From positions 62,001-126,000 of the forward strand of contig NZ_CP047957.1 of NCBI RefSeq assembly GCF_014280035.1: a stretch of DNA of 64,000 nt. Reading direction: 5' to 3'. The position numbers and the translations under genes were made by a program. Below, piece by piece: positions 36,755 through 46,181 of this stretch. The stretch is from Synechococcus sp. A18-25c. GTDB lineage: Bacteria > Cyanobacteriota > Cyanobacteriia > PCC-6307 > Cyanobiaceae. The notes beneath the pieces are model-generated. The model saw nothing but the letters and a program-made list of their open reading frames with translations, did not search any database and had not been told where the DNA came from. The first letter of the stretch is position 1; each line of letters starts with the position of its first letter.

Positions 36755-38465
36755 TCAGTATATTGATGTACATGCACGAGACCCTCATCTCTTCTATCCT
36801 TTATTAAAGTTCCGCCAGGCAGTGATTGATGTAGGCTTTGATCCAGATAATCAAATTACGAATTTAAAAGGTTTGCGACCTTATTTTCTTGTCGTTTTTG
36901 CTACAGGAGACGGAGATATTTTGCGAAAAATAATCAATACATTTCAGCCTCATCATATTGTTCTTGCACTTTCCGATTGGCATGATTTTGCTACTAGCTT
37001 TTGGGATTTAGATTGGGGTGAAATTCATAAACAGCAAATTTCTAGAGGTAAATTTTCAATCTGCCGCTATGATGACGGTAAGCAAATTCTAGCCTTTCTT
37101 GCTGGTGAGTGTTTAGCTGGTCTTGATCACGCGTTGTGTTACCTTCCTCCCGAATCTAGTTGTAATCCAAAGGCATATGAATTTCATAAGCAAATCACCC
37201 AAGCTTCTCTGAATAACGCTATTTCATATCTCGGCTATACGATTGACGAAATTAACATGGTTTGGAATACTTGGAAAACTTTAAGTCATCAGCCAAAAAT
37301 CTATTCAAAACCGCAACGAGCTTTGGGTGGTCGAATGGTGGTGTGTGGAAGTGGGCCTAGTCTTGACGAAAATATTGAACACTTACGAGATTTGAGTCGT
37401 ACGCATTTGATTACAGCTTGTGGTTCAAATTTCCGAACATTGAAAGCCAATGGTATTCGAGTAGATTTTTTGGCTTTGGTAGAGAGAGCGGATGAGGTTC
37501 TCAGTGATGTTAAGCAAGTCGTCCAAGAAAGTGGTGCTGGAGAAACACGTCTTGTGATGTCAACTACTTGTCATCACGAGCTTCAAACCATGTTTGGTGA
37601 AGCCATGGTTTATTTCCGACCAGCCTTAACTCCATTAGCTTTATTTTCAAATAGACCTGATGAAATTTTGAATTTTGAAGGGCCTGAAAGTATCAACGCC
37701 GGTGTGGCTATCGCATCAGCTTTTGGTATGGATGAGTTAGTTTTGGTTGGAGTAGATTTAGGTGCTCGATCTCTAGACAAGGTTCGGAGTGCTGATGCAG
37801 TCGGTTGTGTTGTTCGTGATCTTGAGTTCGAAGAGGTAGGAAACTTTGGTGCGAAGGTGTTTACATCTAGGCTTTTACGAGATGCACGTACGACAGTCGA
37901 AACCTGTTTAATTCACTTCTCCGAACTGAAAGCCTTCAATGCCAGTGATGGTGTACAAATCAAAGGAGCTGAGACTTGTGTGCTGAGTGATCGTGTAGCT
38001 GCATTTAAAAATCAACCATCGCTTCAAGATTTCGATTCAACAGCTTTGGGGAATTGGTGGATTTCCTCACCACGTTACACGCCGGAGCGTTTTAAAGCCT
38101 CTTGGCAGAGCAGGCGTCCACGTGCTGAGATTCATTCAATGATTTCTGCTTTGGGCAAGGTTTTCTCTTCAAGTGATTACTCTTGGGAGACGAATCTTAT
38201 ATTTCAAGTGACCCAATTATTAGATTTATCCGGCCCACCTCATATTCAGTTTCCGCGTAGAATGTTGAGGAGTACAATACATAAGTTGGTTGTTGCTGTG
38301 CACCGACAACTTTTGATTATGGGCCCAGGAAGTCAGGAAGCTCATGATTTTGATTTGGCAGCACGCGAAATATTGCTTGACCTACTCCCAGTCCTGGAAC
38401 TAGAGCTTTATGCTCTTTGTGACGCTGTCGAAGCATTGCCTGTCCTCGCAACATGCGATAATTAA
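36738..38465 (+). CDS. Maf/DUF115 (6-hydroxymethylpterin pyrophosphokinase MptE-like) protein, main part
   Basis: 575 codons from a TTG that is probably not the true start. The core motif VVCGSGPSLDENIEHL is near 200-215, followed by the conserved GIRVDFLALVERADEV and, later, SINAGVAIASAFGMDELVLVGVDLGARS. These are the signatures of the DUF115/Maf family, whose best-known members glycosylate flagellins with nonulosonic acids (Campylobacter, Aeromonas, Helicobacter). No flagellar gene is present here. It sits between an RTX-like surface protein and a second family member, so a role in modifying that surface protein is a reasonable inference. AT-rich. Confidence 0.83.
   Translation: MGKNIDQYIDVHARDPHLFYPLLKFRQAVIDVGFDPDNQITNLKGLRPYFLVVFATGDGDILRKIINTFQPHHIVLALSDWHDFATSFWDLDWGEIHKQQISRGKFSICRYDDGKQILAFLAGECLAGLDHALCYLPPESSCNPKAYEFHKQITQASLNNAISYLGYTIDEINMVWNTWKTLSHQPKIYSKPQRALGGRMVVCGSGPSLDENIEHLRDLSRTHLITACGSNFRTLKANGIRVDFLALVERADEVLSDVKQVVQESGAGETRLVMSTTCHHELQTMFGEAMVYFRPALTPLALFSNRPDEILNFEGPESINAGVAIASAFGMDELVLVGVDLGARSLDKVRSADAVGCVVRDLEFEEVGNFGAKVFTSRLLRDARTTVETCLIHFSELKAFNASDGVQIKGAETCVLSDRVAAFKNQPSLQDFDSTALGNWWISSPRYTPERFKASWQSRRPRAEIHSMISALGKVFSSSDYSWETNLIFQVTQLLDLSGPPHIQFPRRMLRSTIHKLVVAVHRQLLIMGPGSQEAHDFDLAAREILLDLLPVLELELYALCDAVEALPVLATCDN
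36743..36754 (+). other. Frameshift site joining the two halves of the first Maf-like gene
   Basis: Frame 1 reads GGG CAA AAA CAT TGA (stop at 36752-36754), while the following ORF needs GGC AAA AAC ATT GAT. Removing one A from the five-A run makes the reading frame continuous. It may be a sequencing error, a real mutation, phase-variable slippage or a programmed shift; a five-A run is short for efficient slippage. Confidence 0.65.
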
Positions 38466-38479
38466 CTTATGTCATCAGA

Positions 38480-38487
38480 AGGTGAGA
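38480..38487 (+). promoter_or_regulatory. Ribosome binding site setting the start of the second Maf-like gene
   Basis: AAGGTGAG directly before ATGATGG supports the start at 38488/38491 and rules out the upstream in-frame extension that overlaps the preceding gene. Confidence 0.6.
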
Positions 38488-40512
38488 ATGATGGATCAAA
38501 ATGTTGACTGCTTGCAGGCAAACTTGAAATGGCTGGCTAATGTTCAGCCAGAATTGGCGAATCAAGTTGCAGAACTAACTGAAAAGGATGTTGTTTTCCG
38601 ATTTGACTCTGTTTCTTCAGATTATGATCTCTATTTTAAAAATGAGAGAGTGTTAGAGGGCAGTATTGAATCCCTTGAACAGATTTTCAATCTTCAACTT
38701 GAATCTACAGATGGAATTGCGATGCCAAGGCTGCATCGTAATTTTCCTGAGTGCTCTAACGCTCCTGGGAATATACTTTCGGCAATGGTTGATAAGCACC
38801 ATGAGCTGCTTTCTGATTTTATGCCTGCACTACCTTATAAAGATGATCCACTTCAGCATAAAAAACCACCATATAGAAATTTACTTGTAATGGGCAGCTT
38901 AATGTTGTCTCCTCTTTTGTCCTATCTAAAACAAGTAGATGAATCACCATGGGTGAGCATTACAGTGGTAGAGGACGACGTTCGTCAATTGCAAGCGATG
39001 TTGTCATTGGTTGATATGCCTACTCTGGTTAATATATGCAAAAAAAGATCAATTTCTTTCGTATGGCATGTTGATGCCAATAGTTCTAATCTTCGAGACC
39101 GAATCTATTCACAACTGAGTACGACTAGTCCTACCTTTTTATTTGGCTGGCAGATCCTTCGAAGTCCTGTCCAATCACCCGCTCTTATGGAGTTGCGTAG
39201 TTGGCTTCATGCTCCCGAGGGTGCTGCTCAGAACATGCTGGCGATGCTTGGCTTTGCCACTGATGAAATTAATCAATCCCAACAAGCCTTGTGGAACGCT
39301 GTTTCGCAACAGACAATGCATATCTTGTCTTCCGACATATTGACTGAAGACACCCCAATAGTTGTTGTAGCGAGTGGTCCTTCTTTAGATAGCAACATTG
39401 AATGGTTAAAACAGCATTGTCAACATTTTAATATCGTTGCTGCAGGAAGTGCACTCGGAACTCTTTTAAAGGCTGGAATTCGCCCTTCTGTTGCCTTATT
39501 TTTGGAGCGTGGCTCTGAAGTCTATTCGGATCTTTGCACTCTTTTGGTTGAGGGATACACATTAAAAGATATCTTTGTTTTTGTGTCTAGCACGATTGAT
39601 CCTAGAGTTCCGGCTTTGTTTGATCGCGCTGCATTCTATCACCGACCTGTCGCAGCAGCTACAGAACTTTTCCCAAATGATCAAAATGCCACGATGCCAA
39701 TATCTGGTCCTCACGTAATTAATTCTGCCGTCGAAACTATGCTTTGTCTAGGTAGTAGAGAGATACTTTTGGTTGGTGCTGATTTTGGTGCTGTTAACAA
39801 AAAATCTCCTAGATCACTGAATGCTCTTGGAGTTTCACCACGAGACTTTACGATCCCTGTCAAGGGTAGTCGTGGACGCACTATTTTTTCTGAGCCTGAG
39901 CTTTTGCATACCGGCTATTTGCTTAACCGTGTGATCTTATCTTTTCCAGGTTGCAAAGTGTTCAGGTTAGGGGAAGGTATAGTCATGTCTTCAACGAAAA
40001 ATGTTGAAGAATCAAACGAGCTAGCCGCACAATTTGCAAGATCACCTAATGCTTTAAGACGTAAACTCAGTAATTTGCCTGTTAGTAGCTTTTCTAAATC
40101 AGAGTGTTCCATTTTCTTTGACTCTGTTGAGAAGGATCTTTCAAAATGGGTAGAAGAAGTGTATTCATCTGTCCATATGACAGACGGTTGGTGTAAATCC
40201 ATCGCTGACGCCATTTCTCCATTGTTGCTTCGGCTTAATATGGGTGATTCTAGGGAAAGGAAATTCATTACTCGAATTTTGAGTCAGCCTCTCTTTTTTA
40301 TTTGCATGCAACTCTATGATGTATCTGTAGAAGACACAGATCAGTTTAAGCAGCGACAATATGACTTCTTAAAAAGTGTTGATTTATTGGCGAGCACATT
40401 ATTATTTTGGCTCTCTGTCATGCGTCCTTGGCTATCGGCTCAGCAGCTACCATCTTGGAATCCAGAGTGGCTTCGTCAGCACTATCAAGTGTTTAGTTCC
40501 CAGAACATTTAA
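38488..40512 (+). CDS. Second Maf/DUF115-like protein (intact)
   Basis: About 674 residues from the ATG at 38488 (or 38491), with AAGGTGAG just upstream as ribosome binding site; the ORF extension to 38410 overlaps the previous gene and is rejected. The N-terminal domain holds YRNLLVMGSLMLSPLLSYL near 129-147. The central motif VVVASGPSLDSNIEWL is near 290-305, followed by LKAGIRPSVALFLERGSEV and INSAVETMLCLGSREILLVGADFGAV. It is clearly paralogous to the preceding gene, with similar motif spacing but low overall identity by eye. Likely the second enzyme or partner in the same protein-glycosylation step. Confidence 0.85.
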   Translation: MMDQNVDCLQANLKWLANVQPELANQVAELTEKDVVFRFDSVSSDYDLYFKNERVLEGSIESLEQIFNLQLESTDGIAMPRLHRNFPECSNAPGNILSAMVDKHHELLSDFMPALPYKDDPLQHKKPPYRNLLVMGSLMLSPLLSYLKQVDESPWVSITVVEDDVRQLQAMLSLVDMPTLVNICKKRSISFVWHVDANSSNLRDRIYSQLSTTSPTFLFGWQILRSPVQSPALMELRSWLHAPEGAAQNMLAMLGFATDEINQSQQALWNAVSQQTMHILSSDILTEDTPIVVVASGPSLDSNIEWLKQHCQHFNIVAAGSALGTLLKAGIRPSVALFLERGSEVYSDLCTLLVEGYTLKDIFVFVSSTIDPRVPALFDRAAFYHRPVAAATELFPNDQNATMPISGPHVINSAVETMLCLGSREILLVGADFGAVNKKSPRSLNALGVSPRDFTIPVKGSRGRTIFSEPELLHTGYLLNRVILSFPGCKVFRLGEGIVMSSTKNVEESNELAAQFARSPNALRRKLSNLPVSSFSKSECSIFFDSVEKDLSKWVEEVYSSVHMTDGWCKSIADAISPLLLRLNMGDSRERKFITRILSQPLFFICMQLYDVSVEDTDQFKQRQYDFLKSVDLLASTLLFWLSVMRPWLSAQQLPSWNPEWLRQHYQVFSSQNI

Positions 40513-40690
40513 ACTTCTGAAAATTTATTTAATTTTTGTTAGGACTATGTCTTCTTATATTCACTTTTAGTTTTAGAAAGCGTTACGCTGAAATCATACT
40601 TATAATCTTCACATTACTTAGGATCTATTTTAGCAAATTCTTTTTGTGAATGCGCTTGCTTTGTAGTGCGCTTAAGCAGCATTAATACTT

Positions 40691-41923
40691 TCAGGCTATA
40701 TTTATCTTTAGCAAATTGTTAATCAGTGCTTCCCACTTTTTCAGGCTATTTGTAACCGAAAACTCTTGGCGTATTTCGCAACGCTGTTGCGATCTTTTTC
40801 TTAGTCTGCTAACCATTGTTTTTTCGATGGCTTGAGGGTTGTCGAGATCTATCCATGTCACGTCTGATTGATTTTTGACGATTCCTTCAGTGGCTTCAGT
40901 CTCATTGACGCAGAGGCGTGCACCACAAGCTGCCGCTTCAAACAAACTCCAACTTGTCACATATGGCCTAGTGAAATAACAATGTAAGTTGCTTCTTTGT
41001 AACACCATACGATATTGTGGGTAAGGCAACAATCCGGTGAAATGTAGCCGTTCAAGGCCTTTGAAATTACCCATTTCGGCTAATATATATTTTTTCCAAC
41101 TTCCTTCGTGGGTTGGTGCATCGTAGCTGTAGGCACGTCGGTCACGGCCTGCAATTACTACATGAAGGTTTTCAATTTTTTGAAGGGCTTTTGATGCTGA
41201 GCGTAAAAATTCTGGAAATCCACGCAGTGTCTCCATCCCTCGCGTTGCATAACTTAAGATGACCATGTCTGGGGTTATGACTAATGGTTTGTCAAGTTCT
41301 TCTCCAGTAATTTGAATGGTTTGTATATCTACTTCATTGTATGGGTGAAAAAAATCTGTATCGATTCCGTCAAAAATAACGCTTAATTTGTTTTGAAATT
41401 CTTTAGGGAACTGTTGATGCTGCCATGCTGTGGGTACGACTCCAGCATCACAACTCGATAGCTCCTCCAAGATGTTTAGATTACGCATGCGGGTCTTTAG
41501 TTGTTCGTCCAACCCATAATTGTTGAGTAACCACTTCGCGGTTGCTTTTTTGAAATACCATTCAAACAGCCCTATGTGTATGGTCTTGGGCAACAAGTCC
41601 TTGATGAATAAACCTAATCCAACACCGCCGTGGGTTATAACCAGTTTGGGGTCAAAACCTTCTTCTAATAAGCTGTTTATTTCGCGTATTACCGCTTGTC
41701 CTTTTAGGATCGACTCTTCTGTAGCCGTTAGGTAGTGGTGTGTGCTTGGATGAGCTGAACGATGGAGTTTGAAGCAGCGGATCGTTACGCCTTGAATTGG
41801 TTGTGTGGCTGCATCCTGTCTCCCAGTTAAAAACACCACACTGTTTTCTCTGCTTGCGCCTAGAGCTGCAGCAAGATGCTTGAACTGAGCCGGGTAGTTG
41901 CCGTGAATGAAAAGGATGTCCAT
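40691..41923 (-). CDS. Glycosyltransferase family 4-type protein
   Basis: 410 residues with a GT-B layout. The N-terminal domain begins ILFIHGNYPAQFKHLAAAL, an acceptor-side loop. The C-terminal domain has LSVIFDGIDTDFFHP, VILSYATRGMETLRGFPEFLRS, VVIAGRDRR, and SWSLFEAAACGARLCVNE (E-x7-E-like). Start ATG at 41923. Divergent from, and paralogous to, the gene at 41968. The 178-bp spacer to the convergent Maf-like gene is very AT-rich and shows no clear terminator. Sugar and acceptor unknown. Confidence 0.86.
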   Translation of the reverse strand: MDILFIHGNYPAQFKHLAAALGASRENSVVFLTGRQDAATQPIQGVTIRCFKLHRSAHPSTHHYLTATEESILKGQAVIREINSLLEEGFDPKLVITHGGVGLGLFIKDLLPKTIHIGLFEWYFKKATAKWLLNNYGLDEQLKTRMRNLNILEELSSCDAGVVPTAWQHQQFPKEFQNKLSVIFDGIDTDFFHPYNEVDIQTIQITGEELDKPLVITPDMVILSYATRGMETLRGFPEFLRSASKALQKIENLHVVIAGRDRRAYSYDAPTHEGSWKKYILAEMGNFKGLERLHFTGLLPYPQYRMVLQRSNLHCYFTRPYVTSWSLFEAAACGARLCVNETEATEGIVKNQSDVTWIDLDNPQAIEKTMVSRLRKRSQQRCEIRQEFSVTNSLKKWEALINNLLKINIA

Positions 41924-41967
41924 GTTTATATTGTCTCCTAACCCACCCTCTTGTGACCAATCCTTGT

Positions 41968-43206
41968 ATGCGAATTTTATTCGTTCATCAGTCTTTCCCT
42001 GGTCAGTATCGTCATGTATTAAGGGCTCTTGCTAAGGAGGGTGGTCACCAGATCGTTGGTCTCGGTATTCACCCATTAACTGAGCCTATTCCAGATGGTG
42101 TCACGTACGTTCGCTATACACTTAGCCGTGGTACAGGCAAGGATACTCATTCTTGGGCATCTGAAACGGAGACCAAAGTTATCCGCGGGGAGGCTTGTGC
42201 TAAAGCTGCTCATCACTTGGTTCAGCAGGGATTTTATCCAGATTTAATCTGTGCACACCCCGGTTGGGGCGAAGCATTGTTTCTTAAGGATGTGTGGCCT
42301 GCTGCCAAGGTTCTTAGTTATCAAGAATTTTATTACCGAGCTCGAGGTTTTGATTATGATTTTGACTCGGAATTGCAGGGGCCACTGGATTGGCAGGCTT
42401 GTGCCAAGTTGAGAATGAAAAATGCTAATAATTTACTGATGCTCGAATTAAGTGACTGGAGCGTTACTCCTACTCTATTTCAGAGAAGTAGCTTTCCATT
42501 GTGCTTTCAGGATCGTATTAGTGTGATCCACGATGGAATTGACACTCAGCTAGCTGCTCCTGATCCTGCTCCCCAGCCTTGCAGGCTCCCTGGTGGCGTC
42601 ATCGTTTCTCCAGGAGAATTGATCGTCACATTTGTGAACCGTCGTATAGAGCCCTATCGAGGCTGTTTGACATTCATCCGATCTATACCTGCAATTCAAA
42701 GGTTATGTCCAACTGTCAAAATTGTTGTTGTGGGCGGACATGAAGGCGTTAGCTATGGGCAGGAGCCACCAGTGGCTAATTGGAGAGATATTTGTTTGGC
42801 GCAAATTAGGGGACACTATGATGAGTCGAGCATTCATTTTGTAGGGAATTTGGACTATCAAAGTTTCCTTTCACTCCTAAAGTTAAGTACATGTCATGTG
42901 TATTTGACATACCCTTTCGTTTTGAGTTGGAGTTTGCTCGAAGCTATGAGTGTTGGCTTGCCAATTGTCGGGTCGTCTACAGCTCCTGTTCAAGAAGTTA
43001 TTCGCGATGGGGAAAACGGTATGTTGGTGGATTTCTTTTCACCAGATCAGCTTGCGCATGCTGTTGCGGAGATTCTCAGCGATCGTGAGAAAGCTATTGC
43101 ACTTGGAAGAGCTGCGCGGGAAACAATTTTAGCTAATTACAGTTTGGAGAGATGTGTTCCACAACAGTTACAGCTGATGCAGCTTGTTGCTGGTGGGGTG
43201 TTTTAA
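41968..43206 (+). CDS. Glycosyltransferase family 4-type protein
   Basis: 412 residues from the ATG at 41968; the ORF can be extended five codons to GTG at 41953. Same family as the divergent neighbour: ILFVHQSFPGQYRHVLRAL at the start, ISVIHDGIDTQLAAPDP, VVVGGHEGVSYGQE, and SWSLLEAMSVGLPIVGSSTAPVQEVI in the donor-binding domain, with DGENGMLVDF. The conserved start motif (FVHQxFPGQY) also occurs in cyanobacterial and proteobacterial GT4s. The stop overlaps the stop of the convergent ABC exporter (TTAA shared). Confidence 0.88.
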   Translation: MRILFVHQSFPGQYRHVLRALAKEGGHQIVGLGIHPLTEPIPDGVTYVRYTLSRGTGKDTHSWASETETKVIRGEACAKAAHHLVQQGFYPDLICAHPGWGEALFLKDVWPAAKVLSYQEFYYRARGFDYDFDSELQGPLDWQACAKLRMKNANNLLMLELSDWSVTPTLFQRSSFPLCFQDRISVIHDGIDTQLAAPDPAPQPCRLPGGVIVSPGELIVTFVNRRIEPYRGCLTFIRSIPAIQRLCPTVKIVVVGGHEGVSYGQEPPVANWRDICLAQIRGHYDESSIHFVGNLDYQSFLSLLKLSTCHVYLTYPFVLSWSLLEAMSVGLPIVGSSTAPVQEVIRDGENGMLVDFFSPDQLAHAVAEILSDREKAIALGRAARETILANYSLERCVPQQLQLMQLVAGGVF

Positions 43207-46181
43207 GTATCTCCTTGATGGGAGTATAAGGTGGCATATCTTCCCCCAAGGTTCATTAATTGATCGTGAGTTCCTTGTTCAACAATTCGACCTTCATGCA
43301 TCATCACAATTCGATCCGCATGCTTAACTGTACTTAGACGGTGGGTAATGAAAAATACAGTTCTTCCTCTCAGTTGATCCTGGAGATTGCGACATACATT
43401 GGATTCAGTCTCATAATCTAATGCACTTGTGGCTTCATCAAGTACAAGCAATTTTGGATTCTGTAGTAATGTCCTAGCAATGGCAATGCGTTGACGTTGA
43501 CCACCGCTTAAACCAGCACCACGTTCACCTAATTGGGTGCCGTAGCCGTCCGGGAGTTCCATGATGAAGTCATGAGCTTCTGCTGCACGTGCAACACTGA
43601 TCACTGCGTTAGTGTCAGCCTCAGGTGCGTTCATCGTGATGTTGTCCCTGATTGTGCCCTCGAACAACAAGCAATCCTGAGGGACTATGCCAATTTGTTG
43701 GCGAATGCTGCTTAGATTTACCTTATTGATGTCATAACCATCAATGAGGATCCTCCCTTCGTTGGGTTCGTACAGCCTGGGAAGAAGCTTCATAAGTGTG
43801 CTTTTGCCGCTTCCACTTTGGCCAACGATTCCAATAAAGCTTCCTGCTTCAACAGAGAGGTCCACTCCATCTATCTGCATACTTCCTTGAGTACCAAATC
43901 GAAATTTGAGAGAATCGAATTTCACATTACCTTTAATTGGAGGAAGCGAAATTTGATCTGTATCACGGTCTCCCGTTTCTGATACCTGATCGACGATGTC
44001 AGCGAGTCTCTCCATTGAGATTCCCACTTGTTGGAAGCCTTGCCACAAACTTGATAGGCGAAGGATCGGACCTGTGACATAACCAGCAATGATGCGAAAA
44101 GCTATTAGCTGTCCCAGGCTAAGTTGCCCATCTATGACTTGATATACACCAACCCAAATGATTAGAAGTGAGCTAAGTTGATTTAAAAAATTACCAACTT
44201 CGCTAGCGCTGCTTCCGAGGACAACACTTTTGAAACCTTCAGCGATCTGACCTGAATATCGTTCTTGCCACCGCCAGCGTGAATTCAGTTCAAAGTGTTG
44301 CGCTTTAACGGTCTGAATACCACCTAATGTTTCAATGAGATGACTCTGTGTGCGAGCAGCGAACTGGGCTTGATTACGTATAAGCCTTCGATAGACAGGA
44401 GCAATAAAAAGAATCAGCAAAATATATAATGGTATGGTGCCCAGAGCGACAGCTGTTAATAGTGGGCTATACATTAACATAATTAGAATATAGATTGTTG
44501 CAAATAAAAGATCTAGCGCGCTCGTAATAGCTGTGCCTGTGAGAAATCCGCGAAGATTGCCCAGCTCGCTGAGGCGTTGCGAAAGCTCCCCAACAGGACG
44601 CTTTTCGAAGAAGCGCAGCGGTAATCGCAGAAGCTTATCGATCACCTGGCTCCCCAGTAGAAGGTCCATGCGATCAGTGGTGTCGATCAGCAACCATGTG
44701 CGCACTGCCGTTAGCAGACCCTGGAATAATGCAGCCACGACAAGAGCAGCACCCAGCACTTGCAGTGCTGAAAGGTTGCTCTGATTAATTACTTTGTCGA
44801 TGATTTGTTGCAAAAGCAATGGGTTGGCGAGTTGGAAAAGCTGTATGAAAAGGGATGCAAGTAACACCTGAATTAGTGGCCACTGAAAGCGCTTTAGTAC
44901 TGGAGCAAACCAACCCCAGCCGAATTGTTTTGTTGGTGTGTTGGACAGGCGTTTGACCAACACTACTTGAACTTCATTGCCCCATTCTTCAAGAATTTTG
45001 TTGAATGGAAGGTTACGCCAGCCTCGTTCAGGATCGGCAAGTAAAACTTTGCCACCTTTAACTTCTGTCAGGAGGGCGAAATATCCCTGGGTTGCCACAA
45101 TTACTGGCAACTCAAGGCGATGTATTTGTTCAAATTTCACAGAACCCACCTGTGTTTGGAGGCCCATTGTTTCAGTTAATTGGCCGATGGTGTGAATTGG
45201 AATCTGTCCATTGCGTTCGCTTGCACCCTCTAACACTTTTTCGATCACATCTATTGGACATGGTGTGTCGTAGGCACGGGCGAGCATGCGCAGGGTGGCC
45301 AGATTGGCACCTACTGGCCCATGTCCACGGATCGGCCGAAATCCCTGGAGGTCAGCCTCGTTCCTGGCGTCTCGTAGGCCAAGTTCGGTTAGATCAAGAT
45401 TGGTGCTCGGATTCCACTTATTAGTGTTGTTTGTGTTGTTTTTGGACTCCTTCAAGGTGGAGAAATTGTTTTTGTTAGCTTGTGTAGCTAGGTGCTTAGC
45501 CGACAAATTTTGGGTGGGTGTCCAATACCAAAACCGAAGTGGAAGGCGGCTGACTTTGCTGAGCTCCTCCTGCTCAAAGAGTGTAACTACAGTACCCGTG
45601 AGTGATGCATGCTCAGGGAGCACTGTGCTCAGCAGTTTTTTGGTGTGATCTGAGTGAGTCGCTTCTGGAAGGCTTGCTTGCAATTGCTCAATGATCCACT
45701 CACTTGCATTGGTTGGAGGATTGGCTTGCGTCTGTAGGTGTCTGCTGAGGACGGCAGCACCCTCGCAGGGCGACCAATGGTTTTGTAGGCCCACTGTTAG
45801 GCCTTCATCCTTCTTAATAAGGTTGTTCAGAAGCTCCAGAGGCACGCTGACCAATTGCGTTGTTCGTCGTGCAATTGCTCCTTCGCAGGCGGATTGACGT
45901 AATAAACCGACCACTCCGACTAGCTGCCCAGCTTCAGCTCGACCCACGCTGAACAGATCGCTGTGAAAAGGCTCTTTGGCCAGTAGTCGAAGGGCACCTT
46001 CGATAACGACGAAGGCATGAGTTTCTAAAGCTCCTGCTCGCAAAAGAGTCTGGCCTTGCCGTAACGTAATTAGCTCGGATGCTCCAGCGAGTTGCTGAAT
46101 GGATGGCAGCAAGGCTTGCTGAAACTCTTTGACGCCTCGAAGAAATTCAAGTCGGTTGGCGGGGTTGACGCTTGCAGTCAT
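43203..46181 (-). CDS. Type I secretion ABC transporter with cNMP-binding-like and inactive C39-like domains
   Basis: About 992 residues from an ATG at 46181 that overlaps the ppiC stop. Domain order: a cyclic-nucleotide-binding-type beta-roll (about 20-155), a C39-peptidase-like domain (about 280-415), six-helix transmembrane region (about 440-720) and ATPase (about 745-992; Walker A GQSGSGKST near 786, signature LSGGQRQR, Walker B LLVLDEATSALD). In the C39-like domain the catalytic Cys region reads GHGPVGANLATL and the His region QGYFALL, so Cys and His are both missing. It therefore resembles HlyB-type exporters that move RTX substrates without cleaving a leader. Last gene of the hlyD-ppiC-ABC operon. 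Confidence 0.92.
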   Translation of the reverse strand: MTASVNPANRLEFLRGVKEFQQALLPSIQQLAGASELITLRQGQTLLRAGALETHAFVVIEGALRLLAKEPFHSDLFSVGRAEAGQLVGVVGLLRQSACEGAIARRTTQLVSVPLELLNNLIKKDEGLTVGLQNHWSPCEGAAVLSRHLQTQANPPTNASEWIIEQLQASLPEATHSDHTKKLLSTVLPEHASLTGTVVTLFEQEELSKVSRLPLRFWYWTPTQNLSAKHLATQANKNNFSTLKESKNNTNNTNKWNPSTNLDLTELGLRDARNEADLQGFRPIRGHGPVGANLATLRMLARAYDTPCPIDVIEKVLEGASERNGQIPIHTIGQLTETMGLQTQVGSVKFEQIHRLELPVIVATQGYFALLTEVKGGKVLLADPERGWRNLPFNKILEEWGNEVQVVLVKRLSNTPTKQFGWGWFAPVLKRFQWPLIQVLLASLFIQLFQLANPLLLQQIIDKVINQSNLSALQVLGAALVVAALFQGLLTAVRTWLLIDTTDRMDLLLGSQVIDKLLRLPLRFFEKRPVGELSQRLSELGNLRGFLTGTAITSALDLLFATIYILIMLMYSPLLTAVALGTIPLYILLILFIAPVYRRLIRNQAQFAARTQSHLIETLGGIQTVKAQHFELNSRWRWQERYSGQIAEGFKSVVLGSSASEVGNFLNQLSSLLIIWVGVYQVIDGQLSLGQLIAFRIIAGYVTGPILRLSSLWQGFQQVGISMERLADIVDQVSETGDRDTDQISLPPIKGNVKFDSLKFRFGTQGSMQIDGVDLSVEAGSFIGIVGQSGSGKSTLMKLLPRLYEPNEGRILIDGYDINKVNLSSIRQQIGIVPQDCLLFEGTIRDNITMNAPEADTNAVISVARAAEAHDFIMELPDGYGTQLGERGAGLSGGQRQRIAIARTLLQNPKLLVLDEATSALDYETESNVCRNLQDQLRGRTVFFITHRLSTVKHADRIVMMHEGRIVEQGTHDQLMNLGGRYATLYSHQGDT

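Noticed and set aside
38410-38487. Longer N-terminus for the second Maf-like gene
   Set aside because: It overlaps the first Maf-like gene, and a good ribosome binding site precedes the ATG at 38488.
40513-40690. Small RNA or terminator in the AT-rich gap between the second Maf-like gene and the GT4 gene
   Set aside because: No stable stem with a T-run could be drawn, and no recognisable RNA motif was seen; I see nothing supportable in this 178-bp gap.
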